64,000 nt of DNA from Vulgatibacter incomptus_A (GTDB taxonomy: Bacteria > Myxococcota > Myxococcia > Myxococcales > Vulgatibacteraceae): assembly GCA_040391605.1 (NCBI GenBank), contig JBEBXK010000006.1:62001-126000 (forward strand), written 5' to 3'. Shown in pieces: positions 1 to 8,642 of this stretch; position 1 is the first letter of the stretch, and the number at the start of each line of letters is the position of its first letter. The position numbers and the translations under genes are program-made. The notes beneath the pieces were generated by a model, which saw only the letters and a list, made by a program, of their open reading frames with translations, had not been told where the DNA came from and ran no database searches.

Positions 1-927
1 CGTGGGGAGGAACTCCCCGTTCACCCAGCGATGGACCACCTCCTCGAGGATCGTGCGGACCTTGTCGGCCTCACTCCATAAGTGTCCGAGGTTGACACCG
101 ATGACGCCCTTATTGTCGTTCATCAGCTTGATGGGGTGATAGATCGGGGTCTGGACCAGCGCCTTGGCGGTGGCAGCGAGGTTGCGTCGCTTGCCGCTGC
201 CGCTGGTGGATGAGACGCCAAAGAGGAAGAGCCTCCCCATCTGGGAGAGGCAGCGGTAGCTCTTGCGGGCGTTCTCGCCGCCGATGGGATCGAGGACGAC
301 GTCCACCCCACGCCCTGCGGTCAGCTCGCGGATCTCCTCCTCGAAGTCCCGCTCGTGGTAGTCGATGACGTGGTCTAGGCCCAGGGCTCGCAGCCGCTCA
401 TGCTTGGAAGCACTGGCGGTGCCGAAGGCGATGGCGCCCCGCGCTTTGGCGATCTGAAGGGCGGCGAGGCCGACGCCGCCACCGACCCCATGGATCAACA
501 CCTTGTCTCCGGCGCGGAGGCAGCCGAGGCGTTCCAGCATCAGGTGGGCGGTGAGGTAGTTCACCGGGAGCGCGGCGGCGTCGACGTAGCTGCGGTCGTC
601 AGGGATGCGGATCGCCTGGCCCGCGGGCACCACTGCGGTGTCTGCGTAGCCCCCGAAGCGGGTGAGGGCGACCACCCGATCGCCCACCCGGAGCGCCTCG
701 ACCTCCGGCCCCACCTCGTCGATCACCCCGGCGACCTCGTAGCCCACCACACAGGGAGGGGGGGGCGCGTCGGGGTAGAGGCCCATGCGGGCGAGGACGT
801 CGGCGAAGTTCACCCCCGCCGCGTGGATCCGGATCCGGATCTCTCCGGCACCCGGCCGGGGATCGTCCACCTGTTCCAGCCGGAGAACTTCGGGGCCGCC
901 ATGGCGCGAGATCACGACCTGTCGCAT
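1..927 (-). CDS. Zinc-type/quinone oxidoreductase (MDR family), 3' end cut by window
   Basis: The frame is open from an ATG at 927 down to base 1 (309 codons), so the C-terminus lies outside the window. The N-terminus reads MRQVVISRHGGPEVL, followed by a GroES-like segment (AAGVNFADVLARMGLYP, then VVGYEVAGVIDEVG), typical of NADPH:quinone oxidoreductase and VAT-1-like medium-chain reductases. The last visible segment contains NKGVIGVNLGHLW, which matches the late part of that group. These enzymes reduce quinones or enones with NADPH and usually lack catalytic zinc; I see no structural zinc cysteine cluster. The family is normally 320-345 residues, so little is missing. The substrate cannot be told. 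Confidence 0.85.
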   Translation of the reverse strand, partial: MRQVVISRHGGPEVLRLEQVDDPRPGAGEIRIRIHAAGVNFADVLARMGLYPDAPPPPCVVGYEVAGVIDEVGPEVEALRVGDRVVALTRFGGYADTAVVPAGQAIRIPDDRSYVDAAALPVNYLTAHLMLERLGCLRAGDKVLIHGVGGGVGLAALQIAKARGAIAFGTASASKHERLRALGLDHVIDYHERDFEEEIRELTAGRGVDVVLDPIGGENARKSYRCLSQMGRLFLFGVSSTSGSGKRRNLAATAKALVQTPIYHPIKLMNDNKGVIGVNLGHLWSEADKVRTILEEVVHRWVNGEFLPT

Positions 928-1088
928 CGTGCTCTACCTCATGTTCGGGCAGCGCCGGATGCGCCGTACCGTGCCGTCAATGTAGGCGCGGCGGCGGGGA
1001 ACTCAACCAAGAGTTCATTATCGGTGATCAGCAACCCAACCCGCGTAGGCCTGGGCTGGAGCGGCCAACGCGGCTCTCCTATCGGGGC

Positions 1089-1988
1089 TCAGGGAGCCGC
1101 TTCATCGAGCCAATGGCCGAGGCGCTCCGCCCGATCGCTCCCGGGGAAGCGCTGCCTGAACTCATCGGCGAGCTCCAGGGCGGCGGAGGTCTCGCCGAGG
1201 CGCGCCTTCACGAGACAGAGGTGGAAGAGGGCCTCTTCCTCGAGGACCCCGCCGGGATGATCGGCCCGGTAGCGGGAGAGCAGGCGCGCGGCCCTCTCGA
1301 GCTCCCGGCCCTGGGAGACGAGGACGAGGGCCTCGCGGAGGAGCTCGGCGGCGGCGTCACCGTCGCTGCAGAACTGGCGCTGGTTGCCGGCGCTCAGGTG
1401 GTCCCGGTTGCCGCGATGATCGGTGACCCGGACCCGCCCCTCCTCGACGGCGACGACGCTGCAGCGGCCTCGCGACTCCACGGAGAAGCGGGTGCCGACG
1501 ACCTCGACCAGGACCTGCTCGGTGCGGACCTTGAAGCTCTGGCCGGGCCCAAGCGGCTCGACCTCGAAATATGCCCGGCCCTGGACGACCCGCAGGTCGA
1601 TGGCGTTGGCCTCGGCGTGCTCGACGCGGAGGCTGCCATGGACATCGATGTGGACGCTGTGGGCACCGACCGTGAAGCTGGTGGGCTGGTCGACGGCCTG
1701 GCGAACGGAGCCGGTGCCGGGCTCCGTCGTCGCGGCGAGCTGCGGATGGGGGGAGGGGGCCTCTCGGATCCCCGGCAAGGCCAGCACGGTGAAGAGGGCC
1801 GCCACAGCGGCGAGGCCGCCGGCAACAGCCAGGGGGCGGAGGATCCAGCGCCGCGCGGGCTTTCCGTGGGGCATCGAAGCCAGGGCCCGGGCCACCATCC
1901 GGCGCTCGGCGGCGGGGCTCGGCCGGGCATCGGAGAGGGATCGCAGAGCGTGGATGCTCGCCTCGTTGGTCTCGGTGTCGCGGTTCAT
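1089..1988 (-). CDS. FecR-like anti-sigma/regulatory protein with C-terminal TPR-like region
   Basis: 299 residues. The N-terminal ~45 residues are cytoplasmic and Arg/Glu-rich; one membrane segment follows at about residues 50-70 (LAVAGGLAAVAALFTVLAL). The exported part carries a FecR-type beta domain (SVHIDVHGSLRVEHAEANAIDLRVVQGRAYFEV, then VLVEVVGTRFSVES). The last ~80 residues look like TPR helices (ERAARLLSRYRADHPGG, then ALELADEFRQRFPGS). The start overlaps the stop of the sigma gene by 4 bp (ATGA), so the two are translationally coupled. By family it should hold the cognate sigma factor at the membrane until an envelope signal arrives. The signal is unknown. Confidence 0.85.
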   Translation of the reverse strand: MNRDTETNEASIHALRSLSDARPSPAAERRMVARALASMPHGKPARRWILRPLAVAGGLAAVAALFTVLALPGIREAPSPHPQLAATTEPGTGSVRQAVDQPTSFTVGAHSVHIDVHGSLRVEHAEANAIDLRVVQGRAYFEVEPLGPGQSFKVRTEQVLVEVVGTRFSVESRGRCSVVAVEEGRVRVTDHRGNRDHLSAGNQRQFCSDGDAAAELLREALVLVSQGRELERAARLLSRYRADHPGGVLEEEALFHLCLVKARLGETSAALELADEFRQRFPGSDRAERLGHWLDEAAP

Positions 1989-2536
1989 CTCTTCCCCCAG
2001 GAGAGTCCGGGCTCTGTTGGCAGCGGGGCCTCATCGACCCAATGGGTACGGAACGCTTCCTTGGCCAGGCGGACCCGGCTGGCGACGGTGCCCGCCGGGA
2101 TCCCCAGGGTCTCGGCGACCTCCTCGCGGGTGAGGCCCTCGATCTCCATGAGGATCAGCGCCTCGGCCTGGGCCCGGGGCAGCTTGGCCAGGCAATCGCG
2201 GACCGCCAGCTCGCGGGCGACGTCACCGGACTCGTCATGATCGAAGGCCGGCTCCGGGGTGCTGTCCCCAAGGACCGCCCGCTTCCACCAGGCGTTGCGC
2301 CGCGCGTTGCTCACGACCCGCCTCGTGATCTGGAAGAGCCAGGAGGTCAACGCCTCCTCGGCGCGGCAGGTCTCGATTCGTCGGCTCGCGATCATCAGCA
2401 CTTCCTGCACCGCATCCTCCGCCTCGCCGGGCTGCAATCCGAGCAGGATGGCCCAGCGGTAGAGCTGGCCGTTCCGCTGTCGGAAGAGCTGCTCCCACGC
2501 TGCGGGATCTCCGGCCTTACATGCCTGGAGCAGCAT
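1985..2536 (-). CDS. ECF-type RNA polymerase sigma factor
   Basis: 183 residues. A region 2-like helix set sits at about residues 5-85 (DPAAWEQLFRQRNGQLYRWA, then AEDAVQEVLMIASRRIE, then LTSWLFQITRRVVSNARR). A region 4 helix-turn-helix sits at about 118-168 (LPRAQAEALILMEIEGL, then REEVAETLGIPAGTVASRV). It overlaps the FecR-like gene by 4 bp, the usual sigma/anti-sigma arrangement. The ATG at 2536 is the only good in-frame start; the codons upstream are a C/G run without initiators. The secreted repeat protein upstream (2605-4266) ends only 68 bp away and may be in the same transcript or be a target. Confidence 0.9.
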   Translation of the reverse strand: MLLQACKAGDPAAWEQLFRQRNGQLYRWAILLGLQPGEAEDAVQEVLMIASRRIETCRAEEALTSWLFQITRRVVSNARRNAWWKRAVLGDSTPEPAFDHDESGDVARELAVRDCLAKLPRAQAEALILMEIEGLTREEVAETLGIPAGTVASRVRLAKEAFRTHWVDEAPLPTEPGLSWGKR

Positions 2537-2604
2537 GGGCCCCCCCCGGCGGTCGACTCGGCAGCGTCATCTCCACTCCTAATGTGGGCCAAGGGCCTCT
2601 CGGA

Positions 2605-4266
2605 TCACCCGCGCCAGCCGAGGCTGAACATCGCGCGGCCCGAGAAGCGGTTCAACACGGCGGAGGGCCCCTCCCTGAGGCGAATCCGCCGCGAGGTGGG
2701 CATCCACTGGCCGTCGAGCAGGAGACCGGTGGTGAAGGCGCCTTCGGACCACTCCAGGCCGAGGCCCGCCGTGGGACCCAGATCCAGGACTCGTTCGGGA
2801 GCTCCTCCCTGGACGTCGGACCTCTCCAACTCGAGGCTGTCGACGCCGACGCCGATCATAGCGCGGGCGGCCCAGGAGGGCGAGAGGGTCGTGGTCTTGC
2901 CGAGGCCTGCCGCGAAAGAGACGGCGGAGATCCGTATGGGGATTCCGAACTCCCAACGGGTGGGCTCCTGTACCGCTGCCTGGGCCCAGAGGGGGCCGAA
3001 GCCGAGGCGCAGGCCGCCCTCCGCGGCGAAGAGGCCCGGGCCCCTCCATCGGAGGCCGGCGAGGCCCTCCGCCCGCGGCGCCCATCCGGACCACCACGAC
3101 CGCCCCGTGCCGCGGCCGAAGTCTTCACCGGATGGAGTGGCGAGGCCCACGCTCCTTTCGATGGGCGCGGTCGTGTGTCGAGCTCCGGCCTCGCCCTCTC
3201 GATCACCGACGGTCTCGGCTCCGCCGGGGGCCGGCCCGGCGCCGGTGGCGCCGCTGGTAGCGGAGGACGACTCGGTGACGGGCTCCGATAGGGCTGGATC
3301 GGTGGTGGCGGCGCGCACCCCCGTCGCGGCGCGGCCATCTGCCGCCGCGCGAGCCTCTGCCGCCGCGCGTGCCTCCGCCGCCGCGGGAGCCTTCGCCGCC
3401 GCGGGAGCCTCCGCCGCCGCGCGAGCCTCTGCCGCCGCGGGAGCCTCCGCCGCCGCGCGAGCCTCCGCCGCCGCGGGAGCCTCCGCCGCCGCGGGAGCCT
3501 CTGCCGCCGCGCGAGCCTCTCCCGCCGCGCGAGCCTCTGCCGCCGCGCGAGCCTTTGCCGCCGCGCGTGCCTCTGCCTCGGCGGGTGTGGTTGCGGCCTG
3601 GTCTTTGGCGAAGGGCTGCGGCGTCGAGGCTGCCGTGGAGCTGCCCCTGCGGGCTGGCGTCGACGGGGCCTGGGCGGGGGCGAGGCTGGGAGGGCCATCG
3701 CCGGGTCTGGCTCCCGGAGCGTCGGCGCTGGCTCCCGGCGGATCGGGGGAACGCGGGCTCCAGCTCCAATCGAGCCGGTCTTCGGCGAGGAGGGACTCGA
3801 GGAGAATGGAGAACTCGGAGAGCTTTCCTGCTGCCTCGAGTCTGATCAGCGGCTGCTCGGCGGAATCGATCCAGGGAACCCTCCGCTCCAATCGCCGGCC
3901 TCCCGCGCCCTCGAGGACGAAGATGACGCCGCCCGTCCGTCGTTCGAAGTGTCCGCGGTAGGCGCCGCTGGTGGGGAGTCCATCGCAGGGGGGGCTGCGC
4001 CGAGAGATGCTCGCCGTGGACATCCAGCGATCCAGGTGGAGCGCGGCCCCCACGCCGCCGCTCGAGTCGTCACTGCAGATCTCGAGTGGACTCCGTGAAG
4101 GCTCGGCCCTGGCCCTGCCAGGTGTCAGCAAGGAGGCGAAGACGATCATCGCGATCGTCGCTGCCGTCCTCTGCGGGCACGGCCTCGGGCAAGTGACCCC
4201 AACGATTACACCCTTGGCCTCGAGGGAGGAGGGTTCGCTGTCCGTGCTGGCTGGAATCGGCATCAT
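2605..4266 (-). CDS. Secreted protein with Ala-rich hexapeptide-repeat linker and barrel-like C-terminus
   Basis: 553 residues, no recognised family. A hydrophobic stretch at about residues 36-47 followed by GRARA suggests a signal peptide with an unusually long N-region, so an internal start at Met40 is possible. Residues ~60-170 form a small domain with several Cys. Residues ~230-310 are (A-E-A-R/P-A-A) repeats encoded by 18-bp DNA repeats. The last ~180 residues alternate hydrophobic and polar positions with many Gly and aromatic residues and end in RAMFSLGWRG, which suggests an outer-membrane beta barrel. The start overlaps the dinB stop. It lies directly upstream of the sigma/FecR pair, so it may belong to that envelope-stress module. 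Function unknown. Confidence 0.6.
   Translation of the reverse strand: MMPIPASTDSEPSSLEAKGVIVGVTCPRPCPQRTAATIAMIVFASLLTPGRARAEPSRSPLEICSDDSSGGVGAALHLDRWMSTASISRRSPPCDGLPTSGAYRGHFERRTGGVIFVLEGAGGRRLERRVPWIDSAEQPLIRLEAAGKLSEFSILLESLLAEDRLDWSWSPRSPDPPGASADAPGARPGDGPPSLAPAQAPSTPARRGSSTAASTPQPFAKDQAATTPAEAEARAAAKARAAAEARAAGEARAAAEAPAAAEAPAAAEARAAAEAPAAAEARAAAEAPAAAKAPAAAEARAAAEARAAADGRAATGVRAATTDPALSEPVTESSSATSGATGAGPAPGGAETVGDREGEAGARHTTAPIERSVGLATPSGEDFGRGTGRSWWSGWAPRAEGLAGLRWRGPGLFAAEGGLRLGFGPLWAQAAVQEPTRWEFGIPIRISAVSFAAGLGKTTTLSPSWAARAMIGVGVDSLELERSDVQGGAPERVLDLGPTAGLGLEWSEGAFTTGLLLDGQWMPTSRRIRLREGPSAVLNRFSGRAMFSLGWRG
3341..3574. repeat. Thirteen tandem 18-bp units coding an Ala-rich linker
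   Basis: Thirteen consecutive 18-bp units close to GCCGCCGCGCGAGCCTCT, differing mainly at the CGCGA/CGGGA and CTCT/CTCC positions. A degenerate unit follows from 3575. On the minus strand each unit encodes a hexapeptide of Ala, Glu and Arg or Pro. The period is a multiple of three, so changes in copy number would keep the frame and only alter linker length. Confidence 0.9.
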
Positions 4267-5447
4267 TCGAGGTCGCTCGCCCGGCGGATCGCAGCCTTGC
4301 CGAAGCGGGAGCGCACCCGATCCATCGTGCGATCGAGATCGTGGCTACGGGGATCGGGGCGGGTGGCGAAGAGCTCACCCTGGATCGGTGGGGAGTCTTC
4401 GCCGAGCTCGAAGGCGGTGACGCCCACCAGGCGAATGGGCTCGTCCAGCGGGAAGGAGGGCAGGAGGGCCAGGGCGGCGGCGTGGATGGCACCGGCGTTG
4501 TCGGTGGCGCGGTGGAGGGTGGTCTGCCTGCTGACGATCTGAAAGGAGGAGGTCTTGAGCTTCACCCGGACGCCTCGAGCGACGAGGGCGTTCTTTCGCA
4601 GCCGCGCAGCCACCTCGTCCGCGGCGTGGAGGAGGTGGGGCGCAATGGCGGCGGGGCCGATTACGTCCACATCGAGGGTCTCCTCTGACCCCACGGAGCG
4701 CGCCTCGCGTTGAGGGACGACCGCGCGGGGATCGTCACCCTGGGCGAGGCGGATCAGGTGCGGGCCCTGACGACCGACGCTCGACTCGAGGAGGTCGGCC
4801 GAGGCGGCGGCGACGTCGCCGATGGTCCGGAGGCCGAGCTTGCGGAGCTTCTCCTCGGTGACGGGGCCCACGCCCCAGAGCCGCCGAAGGGGCAGCGGAT
4901 CGAGGAAGGCCCGGATGGCCTGCGGATGGACGACCATGAGGCCGTCGGGCTTCCGATGGTCGCTGGCGACCTTGGCGGCGAATTTGGTTGGCGCGACGCC
5001 CACCGAGACCTTGAGGCCGCCGGTGGCCTCGAAGACCCTGGCCTTGATCCGCCGGCCCAGCTCGTTGGGCGAGCCGAAGAGGGCGCGGGCGGCGCTCATG
5101 TCGAGGAAGGCCTCGTCCAGGCTCAGGGGCTCGACGATGGGAGTGAATGACTCAAACACCTCCATCACCTGGCGGGAGATCTCCTGGTAGCGGGAGAAGC
5201 GAGGTGGGATCACCAGGGCCTGGGGGCAGCGCTGGCGTGCGACCTCCATGGACATGGCGCTGCCGACGCCGAAGCGCCTCGCGGCATAGGACGCGGTGGC
5301 GACCACGCTGCGCGGGCCCTGGCCGCCGATGAGGAGGGGGCGCCCTCGCAGCGTGGGATCGTCGAGCTCCTCCACCGCGGCGAAGAAGGCGTCCATGTCC
5401 GCGTGGACGATGATCCGCGGCCAGCGATTTCCCTTGCTCCCTTCCAT
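4263..5447 (-). CDS. dinB: DNA polymerase IV (Y-family)
   Basis: 394 residues from the ATG at 5447. The frame stays open to 5819, but that extension would overlap the divergent gene and has no family similarity. Family signatures: IIVHADMDAFFAAVEELDDP at the N-terminus (first catalytic Asp), SLDEAFLDMS (second acidic motif), VSVGVAPTKFAAKVASD, then a helix-hairpin-helix (LWGVGPVTEEKLRKLGLRTIGDVA) and a little-finger domain. It performs error-prone translesion synthesis. It is divergent from the oxidoreductase at 5514. Its stop overlaps the start of the downstream repeat protein, which implies cotranscription. I saw no clear LexA box in the 66-bp divergent gap. Confidence 0.95.
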   Translation of the reverse strand: MEGSKGNRWPRIIVHADMDAFFAAVEELDDPTLRGRPLLIGGQGPRSVVATASYAARRFGVGSAMSMEVARQRCPQALVIPPRFSRYQEISRQVMEVFESFTPIVEPLSLDEAFLDMSAARALFGSPNELGRRIKARVFEATGGLKVSVGVAPTKFAAKVASDHRKPDGLMVVHPQAIRAFLDPLPLRRLWGVGPVTEEKLRKLGLRTIGDVAAASADLLESSVGRQGPHLIRLAQGDDPRAVVPQREARSVGSEETLDVDVIGPAAIAPHLLHAADEVAARLRKNALVARGVRVKLKTSSFQIVSRQTTLHRATDNAGAIHAAALALLPSFPLDEPIRLVGVTAFELGEDSPPIQGELFATRPDPRSHDLDRTMDRVRSRFGKAAIRRASDLE

Positions 5448-5513
5448 GTCCTCAAGTTGGCACGTTCGCCCCGGATCGCACAACGGAGCCGAGGACGTTG
5501 CTACGATGTCCGG

Positions 5514-7187
5514 ATGACGGAGCCGATCGTGAGAGATAGACGCCTGTTGGCGCTGCCGCAGGTGGAGCGCTGGCCCACCGCGGCGGAGGCGGAGGCCTCG
5601 CTGTGGTTCTCGAGCTTTCCGCTGGGGCGATCGCTGGTGGCCGAGGCGCGCACCTGGGTGCCGGCGATGGTCCCCTGGCGCGCGACGGAGGACGGCTTCG
5701 TCACCGATTCGGTGATCGACTGGTACGCCCGCTTCGCCGAGGGGCAACCCGGAGTGCTGGTGGTGGAGGCCACCGGGATCCGCGACGTACCCAGCGGGCC
5801 GCTTCTCCGGATCGGTCATGAACGCTACGTCCCCGGCCTGCGCCGGCTGGTGGAGGCGGTGCGGGAGGCGAGCGGCGGCAGGACGCGGCTGCTGATCCAG
5901 CTCATCGACTTTCTCGCGATCAAGCGCCGCGCCTCGAAGGAGGCGTTCTTCACCCGCTTTCTCAAGGTGAACGACGAGCTGAGGCGCCGCGCCGCGGCCT
6001 CGCCCCGCGCGGCCGCCTGGCTGCTCGGGTTGGAGGGAGGCTCGTCTTTCACGGGAGCGGCGGCGCCAGGGGGCGAGGCGGGTGCGAGGGGCGGCGCCGA
6101 GCGCTCCGCGGCGCAGGCTCGAGGCGTGGCCGGGGCTGAGACGGGTGCGCCGGGCGGTGTGTCGGGAGGAGAGGGGGCGACCACCGAAAATGATGTGCTG
6201 CTATTTATTTCATCCAGTGAAGAGGCGCTCAGGCGGCGGCTGGCGGAGGCGCCGGAGGACGTCCTCGAGGAGATCCTGCCGGCCCGGGAGTGGGAGAGCT
6301 ATCGGATGGGCCATCGGGAGCGGGTGACGGATCTGCACCTGCCCCACATCCGGGAGCTGCCTCTGACGCTGCCGGCGCTCTTCGCGTCGGCAGCGGGTCG
6401 GGCGCAGGAGGCGGGCTTCGATGGAGTCGAGCTCCACTACGCCCACGCCTACACCATGGCCTCCTTCCTCTCTCGCCGAAATACCCGCGACGACGGCTAT
6501 GGCGGCGGGCGGGAGGCGAGGGTGCGGCTGCCCCTGGAGGTCTTCGCCAAGGTGCGGGAGGCGGTGGGGCCGGAGTTCTGTGTCGGCTGCCGCTACCTGG
6601 GGGACGAGGTGATCGAGGGAGGCAGCCGGGTGGAGGACGCCGCGTACTTCGCGGTGGAGTTCGCCCGGGCGGGCTTTGATTTTCTCAGCGTCTCCAAGGG
6701 CGGGAAGTTCGAGGACGCGAAGCAGCCGAAGGAGGGGGCCGCGGCCTATCCCTACACCGGCCCCAGTGGCCACGAGTGCATGCCGCCGGTGCGGATCGAC
6801 GAGAGGGGGCCGTTCTCACGGAACGTGAGTCTTGCGGCGACGATCCGCAGGGAGGTGCGGGGCGCGGGCTTCGAGACGCCGGTGATCACGGCAGGGGGCA
6901 TCGCCACCTTTGATGAGGCCGAGGGGATCTTGCAGCGGGGAGAGGCGGACGCCATCGCCTCGGCTCGTCAGACCCTCGCCGATCCCGATTGGTTCCGGAA
7001 GACTCGCCGGGGCGAGGGCGGATCCATCCGCCGATGCTTCTTCACCAACTACTGCGAAGCCTTGGACCAATCTCATAAGGAGGTGACCTGCCAGCGCTGG
7101 GATCGGGTCTTCCCCGAAGGGGAGCCGCCGGTGCCCAGGAGCCGTGATGGAAGGCGCAGGCTGACGCCTCCCCGCTGGGCCGGCTGA
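5514..7187 (+). CDS. NADH:flavin oxidoreductase / Old Yellow Enzyme family
   Basis: 557 residues from the ATG at 5514; the frame opens further upstream into dinB. It has a TIM-barrel OYE layout, with the signature GFDGVELHYAHAYTMASFLS followed by NTRDDGYGG near residues 300-330, then PVITAGGIATFDEAEGIL (phosphate-binding strand) and a C-terminal RRCFFTNYCEALDQSHKEV. It would bind FMN and reduce an activated alkene or similar substrate with NAD(P)H. Residues ~170-257 form an insertion: a Gly/Ala-rich stretch, an AT-richer patch at about 6186-6222, then a charged helix. The protein is longer than classical OYE (350-400 residues). The substrate is unknown. Confidence 0.85.
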   Translation: MTEPIVRDRRLLALPQVERWPTAAEAEASLWFSSFPLGRSLVAEARTWVPAMVPWRATEDGFVTDSVIDWYARFAEGQPGVLVVEATGIRDVPSGPLLRIGHERYVPGLRRLVEAVREASGGRTRLLIQLIDFLAIKRRASKEAFFTRFLKVNDELRRRAAASPRAAAWLLGLEGGSSFTGAAAPGGEAGARGGAERSAAQARGVAGAETGAPGGVSGGEGATTENDVLLFISSSEEALRRRLAEAPEDVLEEILPAREWESYRMGHRERVTDLHLPHIRELPLTLPALFASAAGRAQEAGFDGVELHYAHAYTMASFLSRRNTRDDGYGGGREARVRLPLEVFAKVREAVGPEFCVGCRYLGDEVIEGGSRVEDAAYFAVEFARAGFDFLSVSKGGKFEDAKQPKEGAAAYPYTGPSGHECMPPVRIDERGPFSRNVSLAATIRREVRGAGFETPVITAGGIATFDEAEGILQRGEADAIASARQTLADPDWFRKTRRGEGGSIRRCFFTNYCEALDQSHKEVTCQRWDRVFPEGEPPVPRSRDGRRRLTPPRWAG

Positions 7188-7208
7188 TCGGCCGTCGCGG
7201 CTGGAATG

Positions 7209-7781
7209 CTACGGCTCCCGCTTCGGGTGGAAGTCGTGGAGGAAAACGTAGTCGTTGGCGGCGGCGTCCGAGTGGCAGGCGACGCAGACCGCTGTGCCGC
7301 CGGTGCCAAAGCCTGCGATGGGACGGCCCTGGGCGTCCAGGACCACCGAGGAGTCGGAGGTCTCGAGCCAGAACCAACGGCCGCGCTCCTTGGCCATGAT
7401 CGTGAGGAGGGAGGGCTCGTTGGTGTTGGGGCTGCGTCGGTTCTCCATCACGATCTGGGCGCCGTCTGGCAAGGGCAGGAGCTGATCGCGCATGGCGGCC
7501 GTGACCACCGCGTTGTGGAAAGCGATCACATAGCGGCCGCCGTGCGCGGTGGAGAAGCCCGGGATGGGCAGCTCAGGGAAGGTCGGCCAGAACTGATAGT
7601 CCTGGATCTGATCGAAGATCATCCGGGCCTCCGCCGACGGCGGCGCAGCCTGGAGCTGGACGCTCTCCACCGCCAGCCCATCGCTCTCCGGGAGGGAGGC
7701 CGTGGCCGGCGGGCTCGAGGAGGTGGCGCATCCCGCCACGACGAGGGCGGCGAAGATCACGAGTCGATCCTTGGCAGCCAT
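7209..7781 (-). CDS. Lipoprotein with cytochrome-P460-like domain and CxxCH haem site
   Basis: 190 residues. The signal ends in a lipobox (VVAGC, Cys18). The body resembles the P460/DUF-type haem domain: FWPTFPELPIPGFSTAHGG, then YVIAFHNAVV, then GAQIVMEN, then LLTIMAKERGRWFW. Near residue 165 is VCVACHSD, a canonical c-type haem motif. I infer a membrane-anchored periplasmic haem protein. Its stop is only 21 bp from the convergent oxidoreductase stop. The YceI gene ends 7 bp upstream, so the two are probably cotranscribed. The reaction is not evident; small-molecule or redox chemistry is plausible. Confidence 0.7.
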   Translation of the reverse strand: MAAKDRLVIFAALVVAGCATSSSPPATASLPESDGLAVESVQLQAAPPSAEARMIFDQIQDYQFWPTFPELPIPGFSTAHGGRYVIAFHNAVVTAAMRDQLLPLPDGAQIVMENRRSPNTNEPSLLTIMAKERGRWFWLETSDSSVVLDAQGRPIAGFGTGGTAVCVACHSDAAANDYVFLHDFHPKREP

Positions 7782-7788
7782 CGAAGCT

Positions 7789-8325
7789 TCAGGCTTCCTG
7801 GATCAGCTCGACGTCGATGAGGATGTCGACCGTGTCGCCGACCATCACGCCGCCGGCCTCCAGGGCGGTGTTCCAGACGAGGCCGAACTCCTTGCGGTTG
7901 ATCCGGGTGGACGCCGACGCGCCCATGCGGATCCCGCCCCAGGGATCCTTCACCTGGGTGTCGAGGCCATCCACTTTCAGCGTGATCTCCTTGCTCACGC
8001 CGCGGATCGATAGATCGCCGACGACGTCGAGCTTGCCCTTGCCCTGGGAGGTGGCGCGCTTGGATTGGAAGCGGATCTCTGGATGCTTCTCCACCTCGAG
8101 GAAGTCGGCGCTGCGTAGATGCGTGTCGCGGGTCTCATCCCGGGTGTTGACGCTGGCTGCCTCGATGGCCGCCTCGATGGCGATCGCCTCCGGCCTGTCG
8201 GGATCGAAGCGGACGCTGCCGCTGACCTTGGAGAATTCGCCGCGGACGGTGCTGACCATCAGATGGCGCACCTTGAAGTGGGCGTTGGAATGGACGGGAT
8301 CGATCTTGTACGAGACGGCGGACAT
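7789..8325 (-). CDS. YceI family lipid/isoprenoid-binding-like protein
   Basis: 178 residues from the ATG at 8325, which has GAGGAG about 9 bp upstream; the longer frame to 8367 adds no similarity. The sequence has the YceI lipocalin-like pattern: YKIDPVHSNAHFKVRHLMVSTVRGEF, then VSGSVRFDP, then TRDETRDTHLRSADFLEVEKHPEIRF, and DLSIRGVSKEITL. The family binds polyisoprenoid-like ligands. I see no signal peptide here, so this copy is probably cytoplasmic. It is followed 7 bp later by the haem lipoprotein, suggesting an operon. Confidence 0.9.
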   Translation of the reverse strand: MSAVSYKIDPVHSNAHFKVRHLMVSTVRGEFSKVSGSVRFDPDRPEAIAIEAAIEAASVNTRDETRDTHLRSADFLEVEKHPEIRFQSKRATSQGKGKLDVVGDLSIRGVSKEITLKVDGLDTQVKDPWGGIRMGASASTRINRKEFGLVWNTALEAGGVMVGDTVDILIDVELIQEA

Positions 8326-8396
8326 GACGGACTCCTCGGAGCGGCGCTCGCTTCGGAGGTTGTGCATCCGGGCCGGCGGGCGCCCGGCTCCACCCT

Positions 8397-8642
8397 TCAG
8401 CTGGGGTAGGTGTGGACGATCCGCTCCCGGGTGACGGCGATCACGTCCCCGACGGCAGCTGGCGGATGCGTCTCGAAGACGGCGACGTCGAGCCCCGACT
8501 CGGTGCGGACGTCCAGGAGGCGGTCGCGGAAGATGGCGCCGTCCGAGAGCTCCACCTCCAGCTCCGCCCGCATCAGGACGGACTCCTCCAGGACTTCAAG
8601 GAAGTCACAGCGCCCCAGCGCCAGCTGTTCGAATCGGCTCAT
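8397..8642 (-). CDS. Small conserved-looking protein of unknown function
   Basis: 81 residues from the ATG at 8642 (MSRFEQLALGRCDFLEVLEE). An upstream in-frame start at 8705 is possible but adds a basic low-quality segment. The sequence is regular and acidic (VLMRAELEVELSDGAIFRDRLLDVRTESGLDVAVFE), suggesting a small beta-rich domain. There is no signal peptide, membrane segment or motif I recognise. It lies 71 bp upstream of the YceI gene on the same strand. Confidence 0.5.
   Translation of the reverse strand: MSRFEQLALGRCDFLEVLEESVLMRAELEVELSDGAIFRDRLLDVRTESGLDVAVFETHPPAAVGDVIAVTRERIVHTYPS

Noticed and set aside
5448..5819. N-terminal extension of dinB
   Set aside because: The added residues have no family similarity and overlap the divergent oxidoreductase; DinB normally starts a few residues before the IIVHADMD motif.
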